From the NCBI RefSeq assembly GCF_900105995.1, contig NZ_LT629785.1, forward strand, positions 2,108,001 through 2,172,000: a stretch of 64,000 nt of DNA, given 5' to 3'. The first letter of the stretch is position 1; each line of letters begins with the position of its first letter. Positions 1 to 6,615 of the stretch are shown one piece after another. The notes under the pieces are model-generated. The model saw only the letters and a program-made list of their open reading frames with translations. It was not told the DNA's origin and ran no database searches. Both the position numbers and the translations under genes were made by a program. The stretch is from Pseudomonas pohangensis. GTDB taxonomy: Bacteria > Pseudomonadota > Gammaproteobacteria > Pseudomonadales > Pseudomonadaceae.

Positions 1-443
1 TCAGTGCTGCTGTATCGCTCCACCAGACGACCACGACGGGCCAGATGGCTAACCAGTTGGGGTTGAGCTACCAGGCTGTTATCTTCAAAGCGAAAATCAT
101 CAACGACCAACGGCCCGCGATAAGCAAAGTATTCATAGTCATAGCTGACGCCTTTGCCCACGCAGCCAAGCACCACTGTGCCGGTTTCCGGCAGCAGCAC
201 TTCAAGCAGGATATAGGCGCTATTGTTCGGGAAATAAAAGCGCCGACTGCGCTCCACATCGTACGAGCCAAAGTCCATGCGCCGCTTGTCGATGATCAGC
301 AGAAACTGCAATGCATTGATCAGGCTGGTTTTGCCGGTGTTATTCGGTGCCACCAGTGAAACGGCTGAATCCAGGGGCAGCTCTGCACGTTGATAGCCTG
401 CGCTATTGAGCAGAACCAGGCGTTGAAAACCATACTCGATCAT
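1..443 (-). CDS. SMC-like ATPase, N-terminal part (MksB / Wadjet JetC type), cut by window start
   Basis: The first 147 codons are present; the rest lies left of the window. The N-terminus carries a P-loop, APNNTGKTS, at residues 32-40, preceded by a short beta-rich stretch as in SMC/Rad50-type head domains. Its ATG overlaps the stop of the upstream MksE-like gene by 4 bp, and that gene in turn overlaps a kleisin-like gene. The order kleisin, MksE, SMC is that of MksFEB condensins and of Wadjet JetABC. In those systems the ATPase extrudes DNA loops; Wadjet versions add a Toprim nuclease, JetD, which would be encoded left of position 1. The family call rests on operon context plus the P-loop; coiled coil and signature motif cannot be seen here. 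Confidence 0.8.
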   Translation of the reverse strand, partial: MIEYGFQRLVLLNSAGYQRAELPLDSAVSLVAPNNTGKTSLINALQFLLIIDKRRMDFGSYDVERSRRFYFPNNSAYILLEVLLPETGTVVLGCVGKGVSYDYEYFAYRGPLVVDDFRFEDNSLVAQPQLVSHLARRGRLVERYSST

Positions 444-1042
444 GGCTCTTCACCTTCATCATCAGTTTGCTCAGTCAGCACCACCTCGGACTCTGCGTCA
501 TCGGCATCGTGCGGCTTGGCAGCCAGTGACTCGAAATGATCGAGGTAACGCCATACAGCTGGCAGAAGGCGCCAACCGCCACTGGCCACTTCGGCAAGAC
601 AGTAATTGCAGGCACGATCAAGCAGGCCCGCCAAATTCTGCTCATCCAGGCCTTCAGCCTGTAGCAAGTCATGACTGCGCTCCATGAGTGCAACAAGCAG
701 GTCTCGATCCAGTATCCAGTCACCAAAACGCCCCAGATGCAGCCCCTGATCAGACATGTGTTCAAAGATCAGCATAAGCAGCAAGGCCAGTTGGCGAGTG
801 GTGACGTTGACCGCGCTATTGGCGTTGTCAAAGTGAAACCAGGCAAAACCGCGTGCATCTACGCGCAACTGATAACCAAGGCTGCTGAAAAGAGCCTGGT
901 ATTGTTCTTGCTCCTGCTCCAGTTCAGCCCAAAGTGCAGGCTCAGCAACTCGATTCAAGTGCCTGCCGGCATTGAACAGTTTAAAAAGCTCACCCAAGCG
1001 CGGCATTCGCCCCACATACAAGGTGGCCGGTTGATTGGTCAT
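440..1042 (-). CDS. MksE / JetB-like condensin accessory subunit
   Basis: A 200-residue acidic protein of the size of MksE (JetB), the winged-helix dimer that bridges kleisin and SMC heads. Visible family features are the block around residues 45-75 with YQALFSSLGYQL and RGFAWF, then TTRQLALLLMLIFEH, followed by further helical segments. The C-terminal 25 residues are a low-complexity acidic tail (many D/E). It overlaps the upstream kleisin gene by 4 bp and the downstream SMC-like gene by 4 bp, so translation of the three is probably coupled. I recognise the family by sequence pattern and position, not by a search. Confidence 0.78.
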   Translation of the reverse strand: MTNQPATLYVGRMPRLGELFKLFNAGRHLNRVAEPALWAELEQEQEQYQALFSSLGYQLRVDARGFAWFHFDNANSAVNVTTRQLALLLMLIFEHMSDQGLHLGRFGDWILDRDLLVALMERSHDLLQAEGLDEQNLAGLLDRACNYCLAEVASGGWRLLPAVWRYLDHFESLAAKPHDADDAESEVVLTEQTDDEGEEP

Positions 1043-2280
1043 GGGTAAATTCCGTGGGGATAATGGATCACGTTGAGCGTGTTCAATTCGGTGCTATGGC
1101 GCTGGTCCGACTGTGCAACTTGCCAATCCACCTCACCGATCAGCTCATGGTAAAGGCGCAGCAAAGTAGCATCGTTGAGGTGGGGATACTCGGCGCGCAA
1201 CCAGTCCAGCAGGCTGGTTACCGGCAGGCATCCTGCCAATCTCAGGCGTAATTCAGTGCTATCGACCAGTTGCAATTCATCCACGGAAACTGCGGGAGCT
1301 TCTTCTGGAAAAGCGGTGCTGCTCGCCTCAAAGCGCTGCGCTTGAGCCATGATGGTTCTTATTTCATCGCCTGCCGAGATCCGTCTTGGTCGATCCGCTC
1401 GCCACACAGGCAGGTCATTCGGGCGGAAGGTCCGCTGCAAACCGCGTTTGCGAACCAGGCCAAGCAGGTAACTGATATTGGCTGACAAGGTATTGTGCTG
1501 ACGTAGCTCTTCGCGAAGCGGTAGCAAGGTATCGCTGCACTGCTTGAGTACCTCGCGCCCGAGCTTGCGCAACTCTTTGGCCTGGAAAGCAGCCTGGCGC
1601 ACCAGTTGGCGCAGGGTGTATAGCGCACCCTGAGCGGTCAGAATGTCGTGACTGAAATCGAGGGACCGTTCCGCCTCTTCAAGGTAGCGATAGAAAGTTC
1701 CGCTGGGGCCGCTATCCATCATGGCGGCCATGGGTTCTACATAGTCGTCGTAAGCCTGCAAAACCTCACGATAGCGACGGCTCGCAGACATCTGGCTGTC
1801 ATTCGACTTGGCTTTCTCGGCAATTTCCAGAATCGCATGACGGTCCTGATCCAATTGCAGACTGATCTGTCGAAACAAATCGGCCAGCATTGCGCAGGCC
1901 TGCCTGAGTGCGTCCAGATCACGTTGCTCCAATGCGGCATTCAGGCGCCCCGTCGCCTCGCGAACACCTTGCACCCTGACTTGTAAAACAGCGGACAAAC
2001 CCAGCTCATGCTCGCGGGTCAGGCCTTTTACAAACTCCAGAACATGGCCATTGAGTTGCAGCAAAATGTCCCTCGGCAACACCAGCAGAATCTCGGCGTT
2101 GATCAGCGCACGCAACGCTGCCTCGCGCTCATCAAGCGTCTTGCTGGCATCCACCTTGCCCATCATTGCCAACACCTGTGATGGCTCAAACACGGGCACT
2201 TCACGCGAGCGTTGCGTCAACCACTCGACAATTTGCCAGTGGAGATACAAGGCTTGGACAAGTGAGCGCGGGTTAACCAA
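1039..2280 (-). CDS. MksF / JetA-like kleisin subunit
   Basis: A 413-residue, largely helical protein and the first of three overlapping genes whose products look like kleisin, MksE and SMC ATPase. In MksBEF and Wadjet complexes this subunit closes the SMC ring. The N-terminus (HWQIVEWLTQRS, residues 14-25) and the long helical middle fit the MksF/MukF-type architecture, and the C-terminal region (about 345-413) looks like a winged-helix domain. The start codon is TTG at 2278-2280, chosen because a perfect AAGGAGG ribosome-binding site lies at 2286-2292, five bases upstream. The gene begins only 16 bp after the DUF4143 ATPase gene and is probably co-transcribed with it. Whether the complex is a chromosomal condensin or an anti-plasmid Wadjet depends on a JetD gene beyond the window. 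Confidence 0.75.
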   Translation of the reverse strand: MVNPRSLVQALYLHWQIVEWLTQRSREVPVFEPSQVLAMMGKVDASKTLDEREAALRALINAEILLVLPRDILLQLNGHVLEFVKGLTREHELGLSAVLQVRVQGVREATGRLNAALEQRDLDALRQACAMLADLFRQISLQLDQDRHAILEIAEKAKSNDSQMSASRRYREVLQAYDDYVEPMAAMMDSGPSGTFYRYLEEAERSLDFSHDILTAQGALYTLRQLVRQAAFQAKELRKLGREVLKQCSDTLLPLREELRQHNTLSANISYLLGLVRKRGLQRTFRPNDLPVWRADRPRRISAGDEIRTIMAQAQRFEASSTAFPEEAPAVSVDELQLVDSTELRLRLAGCLPVTSLLDWLRAEYPHLNDATLLRLYHELIGEVDWQVAQSDQRHSTELNTLNVIHYPHGIYP

Positions 2281-2296
2281 ATGAGCCTCCTTGCTG

Positions 2297-3556
2297 CTAA
2301 CTCAGTGAATTGGGGATGGCCGTCCACAGCTGATCCATAGGAACGGCAAAAGCATTCGGAATGAGAGACAGGGGCAACGTACTGGTACCGGTATAGAGTA
2401 AAATTCCGCCCTGCCAACTGTGGCCAGCCTGTTCGGCCAGACGGGCCAGACCACGGCCATCCTTGCCCTGCACGGAAGCGGCCTTCTTGATCTCCACGCC
2501 CCACAAGCGGTCGTCCTGCTCGATGACCAGATCGACTTCGAGCTGGTCCTTGTCGCGGTAATGGGAGAAGCGCAGTTCGTTGTCGACCCAACCGGCCTGG
2601 CAGATCAATTGCTGTACGACGAAGCTCTCCAGCATGCCGCCAAAGGCATTGTCGGGGCGGTGCCAATCGGCGGTTTTCAGGTTGGCCAGCGCGCAGCCCA
2701 GACCGGAGTCGACGATGTGGATCTTCGGTGCCTTAATCAGGCGCTTGGCGGCATTGCGGTGCCAGGCGGGCAGTGTTCGTATCAGGAACAGACGCTCAAG
2801 TACCGAGAGGTAGCGGCCGATGGTGTCGCGCTGCAGGCCTGTGTCCTGGGCCAGGTTGCTGATGTTGATCAGGCTGCCGGTGCGCAAGGCGATGAGCTGA
2901 AGCAGGCGCAGCAGTTCATCGCCATCGCGGATATTGGCGATATCCTGCACATCGCGCTGGATGATGGCATTCAGATACTGACGGAACCATTGCCGGGCAC
3001 GCGGTTCGGTTCGCGTGTTGGGCTCCGGATAACCGCCCCACACCACGGCCTCGGCAACGCCGGAAACCGGCGATTGCAGGCCGCTGATGGCCGGCCTTAT
3101 CTGACCGGACAGCAGGCTTTCGATCAGGGAATGTTGGCTGTGCTGTTTTTCCTGCTCGGACAGCGGGTTGAGGTAGATCACTTCCATGCGACCGGCCAGT
3201 GATTCTTGCACGCCGGGCAGCAACAACAGGTTGGCCGAACCGGTGAGGACGAAGCGCCCAGGGCGTCGGTCGTTATCCACGGACAGTTTGATGGCGGACA
3301 GCAGCTCAGGCACCCGCTGCACTTCATCGAGGATGACCTGCTGCGGCAGACCGGCTACGAAGCCAATCGGGTCATAGCGGGCGGCAGCGAGCAGCGTGGC
3401 GTCGTCGAAAGAGACATACGAACGCTCTGGTTGCAGCTGGCGGGCCAATGTGGTTTTTCCAACCTGGCGCGGCCCAAGAATGCAGACGACTGGAGTGTCG
3501 CTCAGTGCGTCCAGTACCTGCTGCTGCAGATATCTCGGGTGGTGTGTGACGGTCAC
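2297..3556 (-). CDS. AAA ATPase with DUF4143 domain
   Basis: Predicted P-loop ATPase of 419 residues from the GTG start at 3554-3556. Walker A is GPRQVGKT at residues 28-35 and Walker B is VILDEVQ at 74-80 (AAA_14). A winged-helix segment follows, then the C-terminal DUF4143 region with a nuclease-like pattern (VDLVIEQ...GVEIKKA) resembling a PD-(D/E)XK fold. A TTG at 3575-3577 would add seven residues; I prefer GTG because family members usually start close to the RYL motif. Proteins of this family are common in bacteria and of unknown role, often beside mobile or defence genes. Here the gene sits 16 bp ahead of the MksF/JetA gene in the same direction, so it is probably part of that operon. 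Confidence 0.85.
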   Translation of the reverse strand: MTVTHHPRYLQQQVLDALSDTPVVCILGPRQVGKTTLARQLQPERSYVSFDDATLLAAARYDPIGFVAGLPQQVILDEVQRVPELLSAIKLSVDNDRRPGRFVLTGSANLLLLPGVQESLAGRMEVIYLNPLSEQEKQHSQHSLIESLLSGQIRPAISGLQSPVSGVAEAVVWGGYPEPNTRTEPRARQWFRQYLNAIIQRDVQDIANIRDGDELLRLLQLIALRTGSLINISNLAQDTGLQRDTIGRYLSVLERLFLIRTLPAWHRNAAKRLIKAPKIHIVDSGLGCALANLKTADWHRPDNAFGGMLESFVVQQLICQAGWVDNELRFSHYRDKDQLEVDLVIEQDDRLWGVEIKKAASVQGKDGRGLARLAEQAGHSWQGGILLYTGTSTLPLSLIPNAFAVPMDQLWTAIPNSLS

Positions 3557-3616
3557 GGGGCTACCTGATGAGGGCAAAGAACTGGCTGAGCACAGTGTAA
3601 GAGCGCTGGCGGATTC

Positions 3617-3652
3617 CGTCCAATTGCATGATCAAGTAGCGTCCAATTGCAT
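3617..3652. repeat. Two direct copies of a 13-bp repeat in the divergent promoter region
   Basis: CGTCCAATTGCAT occurs at 3617-3629 and again at 3640-3652, a period of 23 bp or about two helical turns. Each copy contains the palindrome CAATTG. The repeats lie between the leftward DUF4143-mks/jet genes and the rightward repressor gene. They could be protein-binding sites for the leftward promoter; nothing in the sequence names the protein. Confidence 0.7.
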
Positions 3653-3713
3653 AATAGATATCCGTCTATTTGCGATATTAAAAATCAGGAATCTTCGGCG
3701 CATCCGCGCGTTA

Positions 3714-3756
3714 TTGCCTGTCTCCTTTCATATGCTAGAATGCAAGCACACTTGTA
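3714..3756 (+). promoter_or_regulatory. Promoter of the repressor gene with overlapping operator
   Basis: A sigma70-like promoter is visible: TTGCCT at 3714-3719, a 16-bp spacer, and TAGAAT at 3736-3741 preceded by an extended -10 TG. The expected start point (about 3748) falls inside an inverted repeat, TGCAAG-CACA-CTTGTA at 3741-3756. The same inverted repeat recurs in front of the excisionase/integrase genes, so this is probably the repressor's own operator, giving autoregulation. Confidence 0.65.
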
Positions 3757-3803
3757 TTTACTGCGCAGGCATAGTCACAGAGACTGCTTGTCGGTTGGCG
3801 GAC

Positions 3804-4532
3804 ATGAACATAACAGACCGAATGACAGAATTATTGCAGGCGCGCGGCGTAAAGCCGCGAGAAGTTCGGCGCACGTTGTCGAATGCTTGCGGAATCACCT
3901 ATGAAGCGGTGCGCCAATGGTTCGCTGGGGATACTGCAAACATAAAGAATGAGCACCTCATGAGTATTGCTTTGGCGTTCAGAACTTCAGTTGACTGGCT
4001 CTTAACTGGAAATGGCCAGCGGGATTTTTCGACGTTCAAGGGCAGTGCTGCCGCGGAGCCATTACATGAAGATGCACCTAGAGACACCACCGGGGATGAA
4101 TACTTCCACCGCGATGACGGATTGATACCTATATTTGGTACTGCAAAGCTAGAGGAAAATGGCTATTTCGAGTCTGTTGACTTTCCAGCAACCCCTGAAA
4201 ATGGATTTGTTCGAATAACCAGCGTCGACAGTGGCGCTTACGCCCTTAAAGTTATTGGAGATGCACTTCAGCCGCGCATCCGAAGTGGTGAATTTGTGCT
4301 GATTGAGCCAAATAATCCCTACATAACAGCAGGTGAAGAGGTGCTCGTCCAAGTTGACGATGGATCACTTGCAAAGTCTATGATCAAAATTTTCAAGGAC
4401 AAGCAAGACGGCTTATTCCACTTTTTTTGCATCAATGGTGCGCACCCTCCTCTGACTATCGATGAATCGTCAGTTATAAAAATGCACTTAATCAGCGCCA
4501 TCATAAATCCATCCCGCTATTTGCCTGCGTGA
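3804..4532 (+). CDS. Phage-type repressor, HTH plus S24/LexA-like domain, catalytic serine missing
   Basis: A 242-residue protein with an N-terminal helix-turn-helix region (residues about 1-70, ending DWLLTGNGQ) and a C-terminal LexA/CI-like domain. In self-cleaving relatives the nucleophile lies in a G-D-S-M motif; here residues 152-155 read G-D-A-L (codon GCA), while the likely lysine partner K191 is kept. The usual Ala-Gly cleavage site is not obvious either (GTAKLEENG). It should bind DNA but probably cannot autocleave. The start at 3804 gives the full HTH; the reading frame stays open upstream but crosses the promoter. It is divergent from the DUF4143-mks/jet operon and lies upstream of excisionase and integrase, so it is the likely master switch of the element. 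Confidence 0.88.
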   Translation: MNITDRMTELLQARGVKPREVRRTLSNACGITYEAVRQWFAGDTANIKNEHLMSIALAFRTSVDWLLTGNGQRDFSTFKGSAAAEPLHEDAPRDTTGDEYFHRDDGLIPIFGTAKLEENGYFESVDFPATPENGFVRITSVDSGAYALKVIGDALQPRIRSGEFVLIEPNNPYITAGEEVLVQVDDGSLAKSMIKIFKDKQDGLFHFFCINGAHPPLTIDESSVIKMHLISAIINPSRYLPA

Positions 4533-4861
4533 CCCGGTAATGTGATATTGGACCAACAAGGTCTCAGCCCCTTTTAGCTTCTGCATAGCTATGTTAGCTG
4601 GCTTGTGGGTTGTCCAGCAGTATCTGGAACCACTGGTAACCTGCCTATCGAAGTAACACTCCCGCTTAATCAAGGCCCGCCATGTTCGGGTTTTGTGTCT
4701 GAACAAAAGCACGATGCAAGTATGCTTGCATTATAAATACAAGCATGCTTTTATACTGCAAGTCGACCTTGGTACGGGTCGGCGCTCCACACAATCATCA
4801 TCCAGCGAAAGTTGCTGCCGATGCTGATCCGAGAACTGAAGCATCTTGAAGGTGATATGCC
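4533..4861. other. Intergenic control region before excisionase and integrase
   Basis: This 329-bp stretch has no convincing gene. Its right half contains two operator-like inverted repeats and a promoter, annotated separately. The left half (4533-4700) shows nothing I can assign. Confidence 0.6.
4715..4757 (+). promoter_or_regulatory. Paired operators and promoter for the excisionase/integrase genes
   Basis: TGCAAG-TATG-CTTGCA at 4715-4730 is a near-perfect inverted repeat. A second copy, CAAG-CATG-CTTT, lies at 4740-4751, its centre 23 bp from the first. Both match the site at the repressor's promoter (3741-3756). TATACT at 4752-4757 is a good -10; a -35 (TTGCAT at 4726-4731) would have a rather long 20-bp spacer. 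A repressor bound here would cover the promoter. Confidence 0.62.
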
Positions 4862-5080
4862 ATGACAACCGCAGAGAAACTAGATTTTCGCATCACCCCC
4901 GCCGAGTGGTTTCGCGGGAATTTGCTTGCCCCTATTTTTGGCATCAGCAGCGAAGCAGCGCGGAAGTACCGCGAACGAGGGGTGTGGCTGGATGGCAAGC
5001 ACTACAGAAAAGACCCAATGGGCAAGTACGTCTTCAACCGCCAGGCAATCTCCAATTGGATGCAGGAAAGGGCCACGTGA
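4862..5080 (+). CDS. xis: Putative excisionase (DUF1233 type)
   Basis: A 72-residue protein with the layout of DUF1233 excisionases: a winged-helix DNA-binding segment with FGISSEAARKYRERG (about residues 26-40), then GKHYRKDPMGKYVFNRQAI and a terminal tryptophan-containing helix. Excisionases bend DNA at the attachment site and turn the integrase towards excision. The ATG is preceded by AAGGTG (about 4849-4854). Its TGA stop overlaps the GTG start of the integrase (shared bases 5077-5080), so the two are translationally coupled and controlled by the operator-covered promoter upstream. Confidence 0.85.
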   Translation: MTTAEKLDFRITPAEWFRGNLLAPIFGISSEAARKYRERGVWLDGKHYRKDPMGKYVFNRQAISNWMQERAT

Positions 5081-6315
5081 GCAAAGTGCTGCCAAGGGGC
5101 GTCGCTAAACTACCCCGGGGTGTCGAGCTAAACGGCAATCAGATCCGAGTCTCATTCCAGCTGCATGGGCAGCGGTGTCGGGAGACCGTACCCGGGGTCA
5201 TCACAATCGACAAGGCGTCAATCGCCTATGCCGACAACAAGCGCCGAGCGATCCTTACCGAGATCAAAGAAGGCCGCTTCGACTACGCCCAGCACTTCCC
5301 AGAATCAGCAAAGGCTGCGGCGCTCTCAGGCACTGACGGGCCAGGCACAAGGCGGACCGTTGAGGAAGGGGTGCACAGATGGTTGCAGGTTCAGCTGGCC
5401 AAAAAGGCCACCAGCACCTACGTCAACTATGCCAGCAAGGCGAAGCACGTTATTGCCTGGGCAGGACCACGGCGCATCGCCGATATTGGAAAGTCAGACC
5501 TAGAGTTGTTCCAAGCAAAACTATTGAAGGCAGGTTTTGCCCCAAAGACCGTCAACGACATATTCACTGTGGTTCGGGGAGTGTGGGGCGATGCCTTTCA
5601 GGACGGTATTCTGCGTACCAACCCGCTAGATCGCATAAGTAACATCGAACGCGACGATGAAATCGAGTTTGCCAACCCATTCACCAGGGACGAGATGGAG
5701 AACATTGCTGTTGGAGATCTGGGGCGCATGCCAGATGTGAGGATGCTCTTGTTCAATTGCTGGGCAGGCCTTTCGCTTTCGGAAATCATCGCGCTGGCCG
5801 TCGAAGATGTTGATCTTGAAACTGGAGGTGTACACGTCCGCCGCGCTCGCGTGGGTGTTGAGTACAAGGTACCAAAGGAACGATCGCGTATTCGCTTTGT
5901 CGAGATGATCACTCCGGCCATGGAGCTTATGCGTCAGATACTGCTCGACGCAGCGTCCTACCCTGCCGGCACGCTTGAGATCATCCAGCGGGACAACATC
6001 AGCCGAAAGCAGGAGCGGGTCACCCTGCTCTTCCGAAATTCGGTGAGCGGAATACCCTGGAGCGGCCAGAACGTCAGCGAGTGGTTCACCGCCCACTTGA
6101 AGCGCAGCAAGGTAGCGCACCGCGGCCCGAACCAATGCCGGCACACCTTCGCCAGCCAGGCTATTTCAAGTTATGTGCCACTGGAGTGGGTAGCGCGCCA
6201 GCTCGGGCACGCTGACACCACCATGGTGAAGAAGCACTACGCCAGGTGGATGCCCGGTAATACGAAAAGCATGGCAAAGATGGTGTCTGAAATGATGGGC
6301 TTCGAAACGGTCTAG
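5077..6315 (+). CDS. int: Site-specific tyrosine recombinase (phage/ICE integrase)
   Basis: A 412-residue integrase read from GTG at 5077, which overlaps the excisionase stop and follows AGGAAAGGG. The first about 90 residues are an arm-type DNA-binding domain (DUF3596-like), residues about 95-190 a SAM-like core-binding domain, and 200-400 the catalytic domain. Visible active-site residues are a lysine in KVPKERSR, Arg355 in NQCRHTF, His378 in LGHADTT and the nucleophile Tyr388 in KKHYARW. The first catalytic arginine (usually GLR) is Ser233 in AGLSLSE, and the box II histidine is Asn352; both may be features of this Pseudomonas integrase subfamily. The gene ends about 120 bp from the 3' end of tRNA-Ser, the expected attachment site. 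Confidence 0.93.
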   Translation: MSKVLPRGVAKLPRGVELNGNQIRVSFQLHGQRCRETVPGVITIDKASIAYADNKRRAILTEIKEGRFDYAQHFPESAKAAALSGTDGPGTRRTVEEGVHRWLQVQLAKKATSTYVNYASKAKHVIAWAGPRRIADIGKSDLELFQAKLLKAGFAPKTVNDIFTVVRGVWGDAFQDGILRTNPLDRISNIERDDEIEFANPFTRDEMENIAVGDLGRMPDVRMLLFNCWAGLSLSEIIALAVEDVDLETGGVHVRRARVGVEYKVPKERSRIRFVEMITPAMELMRQILLDAASYPAGTLEIIQRDNISRKQERVTLLFRNSVSGIPWSGQNVSEWFTAHLKRSKVAHRGPNQCRHTFASQAISSYVPLEWVARQLGHADTTMVKKHYARWMPGNTKSMAKMVSEMMGFETV

Positions 6316-6349
6316 GGCGGTCAGATGCGGCCTGGAAGGTGCCAATTTC

Positions 6350-6368
6350 GTCCTAAATTTGTCCTAAA
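6350..6368. repeat. Direct repeat GTCCTAAA, possible integrase arm sites
   Basis: GTCCTAAA occurs at 6350-6357 and 6361-6368 (11-bp period), between the integrase stop and the tRNA-Ser 3' end. Short repeats at this position often are arm-type integrase sites; function here is inferred from position only. Confidence 0.4.
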
Positions 6369-6387
6369 CGATATTTCTGAAAAGAAA

Positions 6388-6421
6388 AAGCCCCTGGAAT
6401 TATTAATGATTTCAGGGGCTT
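6388..6421 (-). terminator. Rho-independent terminator of tRNA-Ser
   Basis: Perfect 9-bp inverted repeat AAGCCCCTG / CAGGGGCTT with a 16-base loop. On the minus strand it is followed by TTTTTCTTTT, so it ends the leftward tRNA-Ser transcript. Confidence 0.75.
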
Positions 6422-6436
6422 AGACTTAATTTGTAG

Positions 6437-6526
6437 TGGCGGGAAGATAGGGATTTGAACCCTAGGTGCTATTGCTAACACAACGGATTTCGAATCCGTC
6501 CCGTTCGGCCACTCCGGCATCTTCCC
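6437..6526 (-). tRNA. tRNA-Ser (anticodon CGA)
   Basis: On the minus strand a 90-nt gene folds as a class II tRNA. The acceptor stem is GGGAAGA / TCTTCCC, the anticodon stem is ACGGA / TCCGT with loop TTCGAAA (anticodon CGA), there is a long variable arm, the T-loop is GTTCAAATC, and CCA is encoded. It reads UCG serine codons. The 3' end faces the integrase gene, as expected for an integration target. Confidence 0.96.
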
Positions 6527-6615
6527 AGCGGCGCGCATGATAGCAGCCGAAACGGGCGAGGCGAACCCCGGGAGGGATTATTTTTACGCTTTTCGGGGCC
6601 TGGCCGCCTTTCTAC

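Noticed and set aside
1..6300. A second copy of the tRNA-Ser 3' end as left attachment site
   Set aside because: I looked for TGGCGGGAAGATAGGG and its complement left of the integrase and did not find it; it may lie outside the window.
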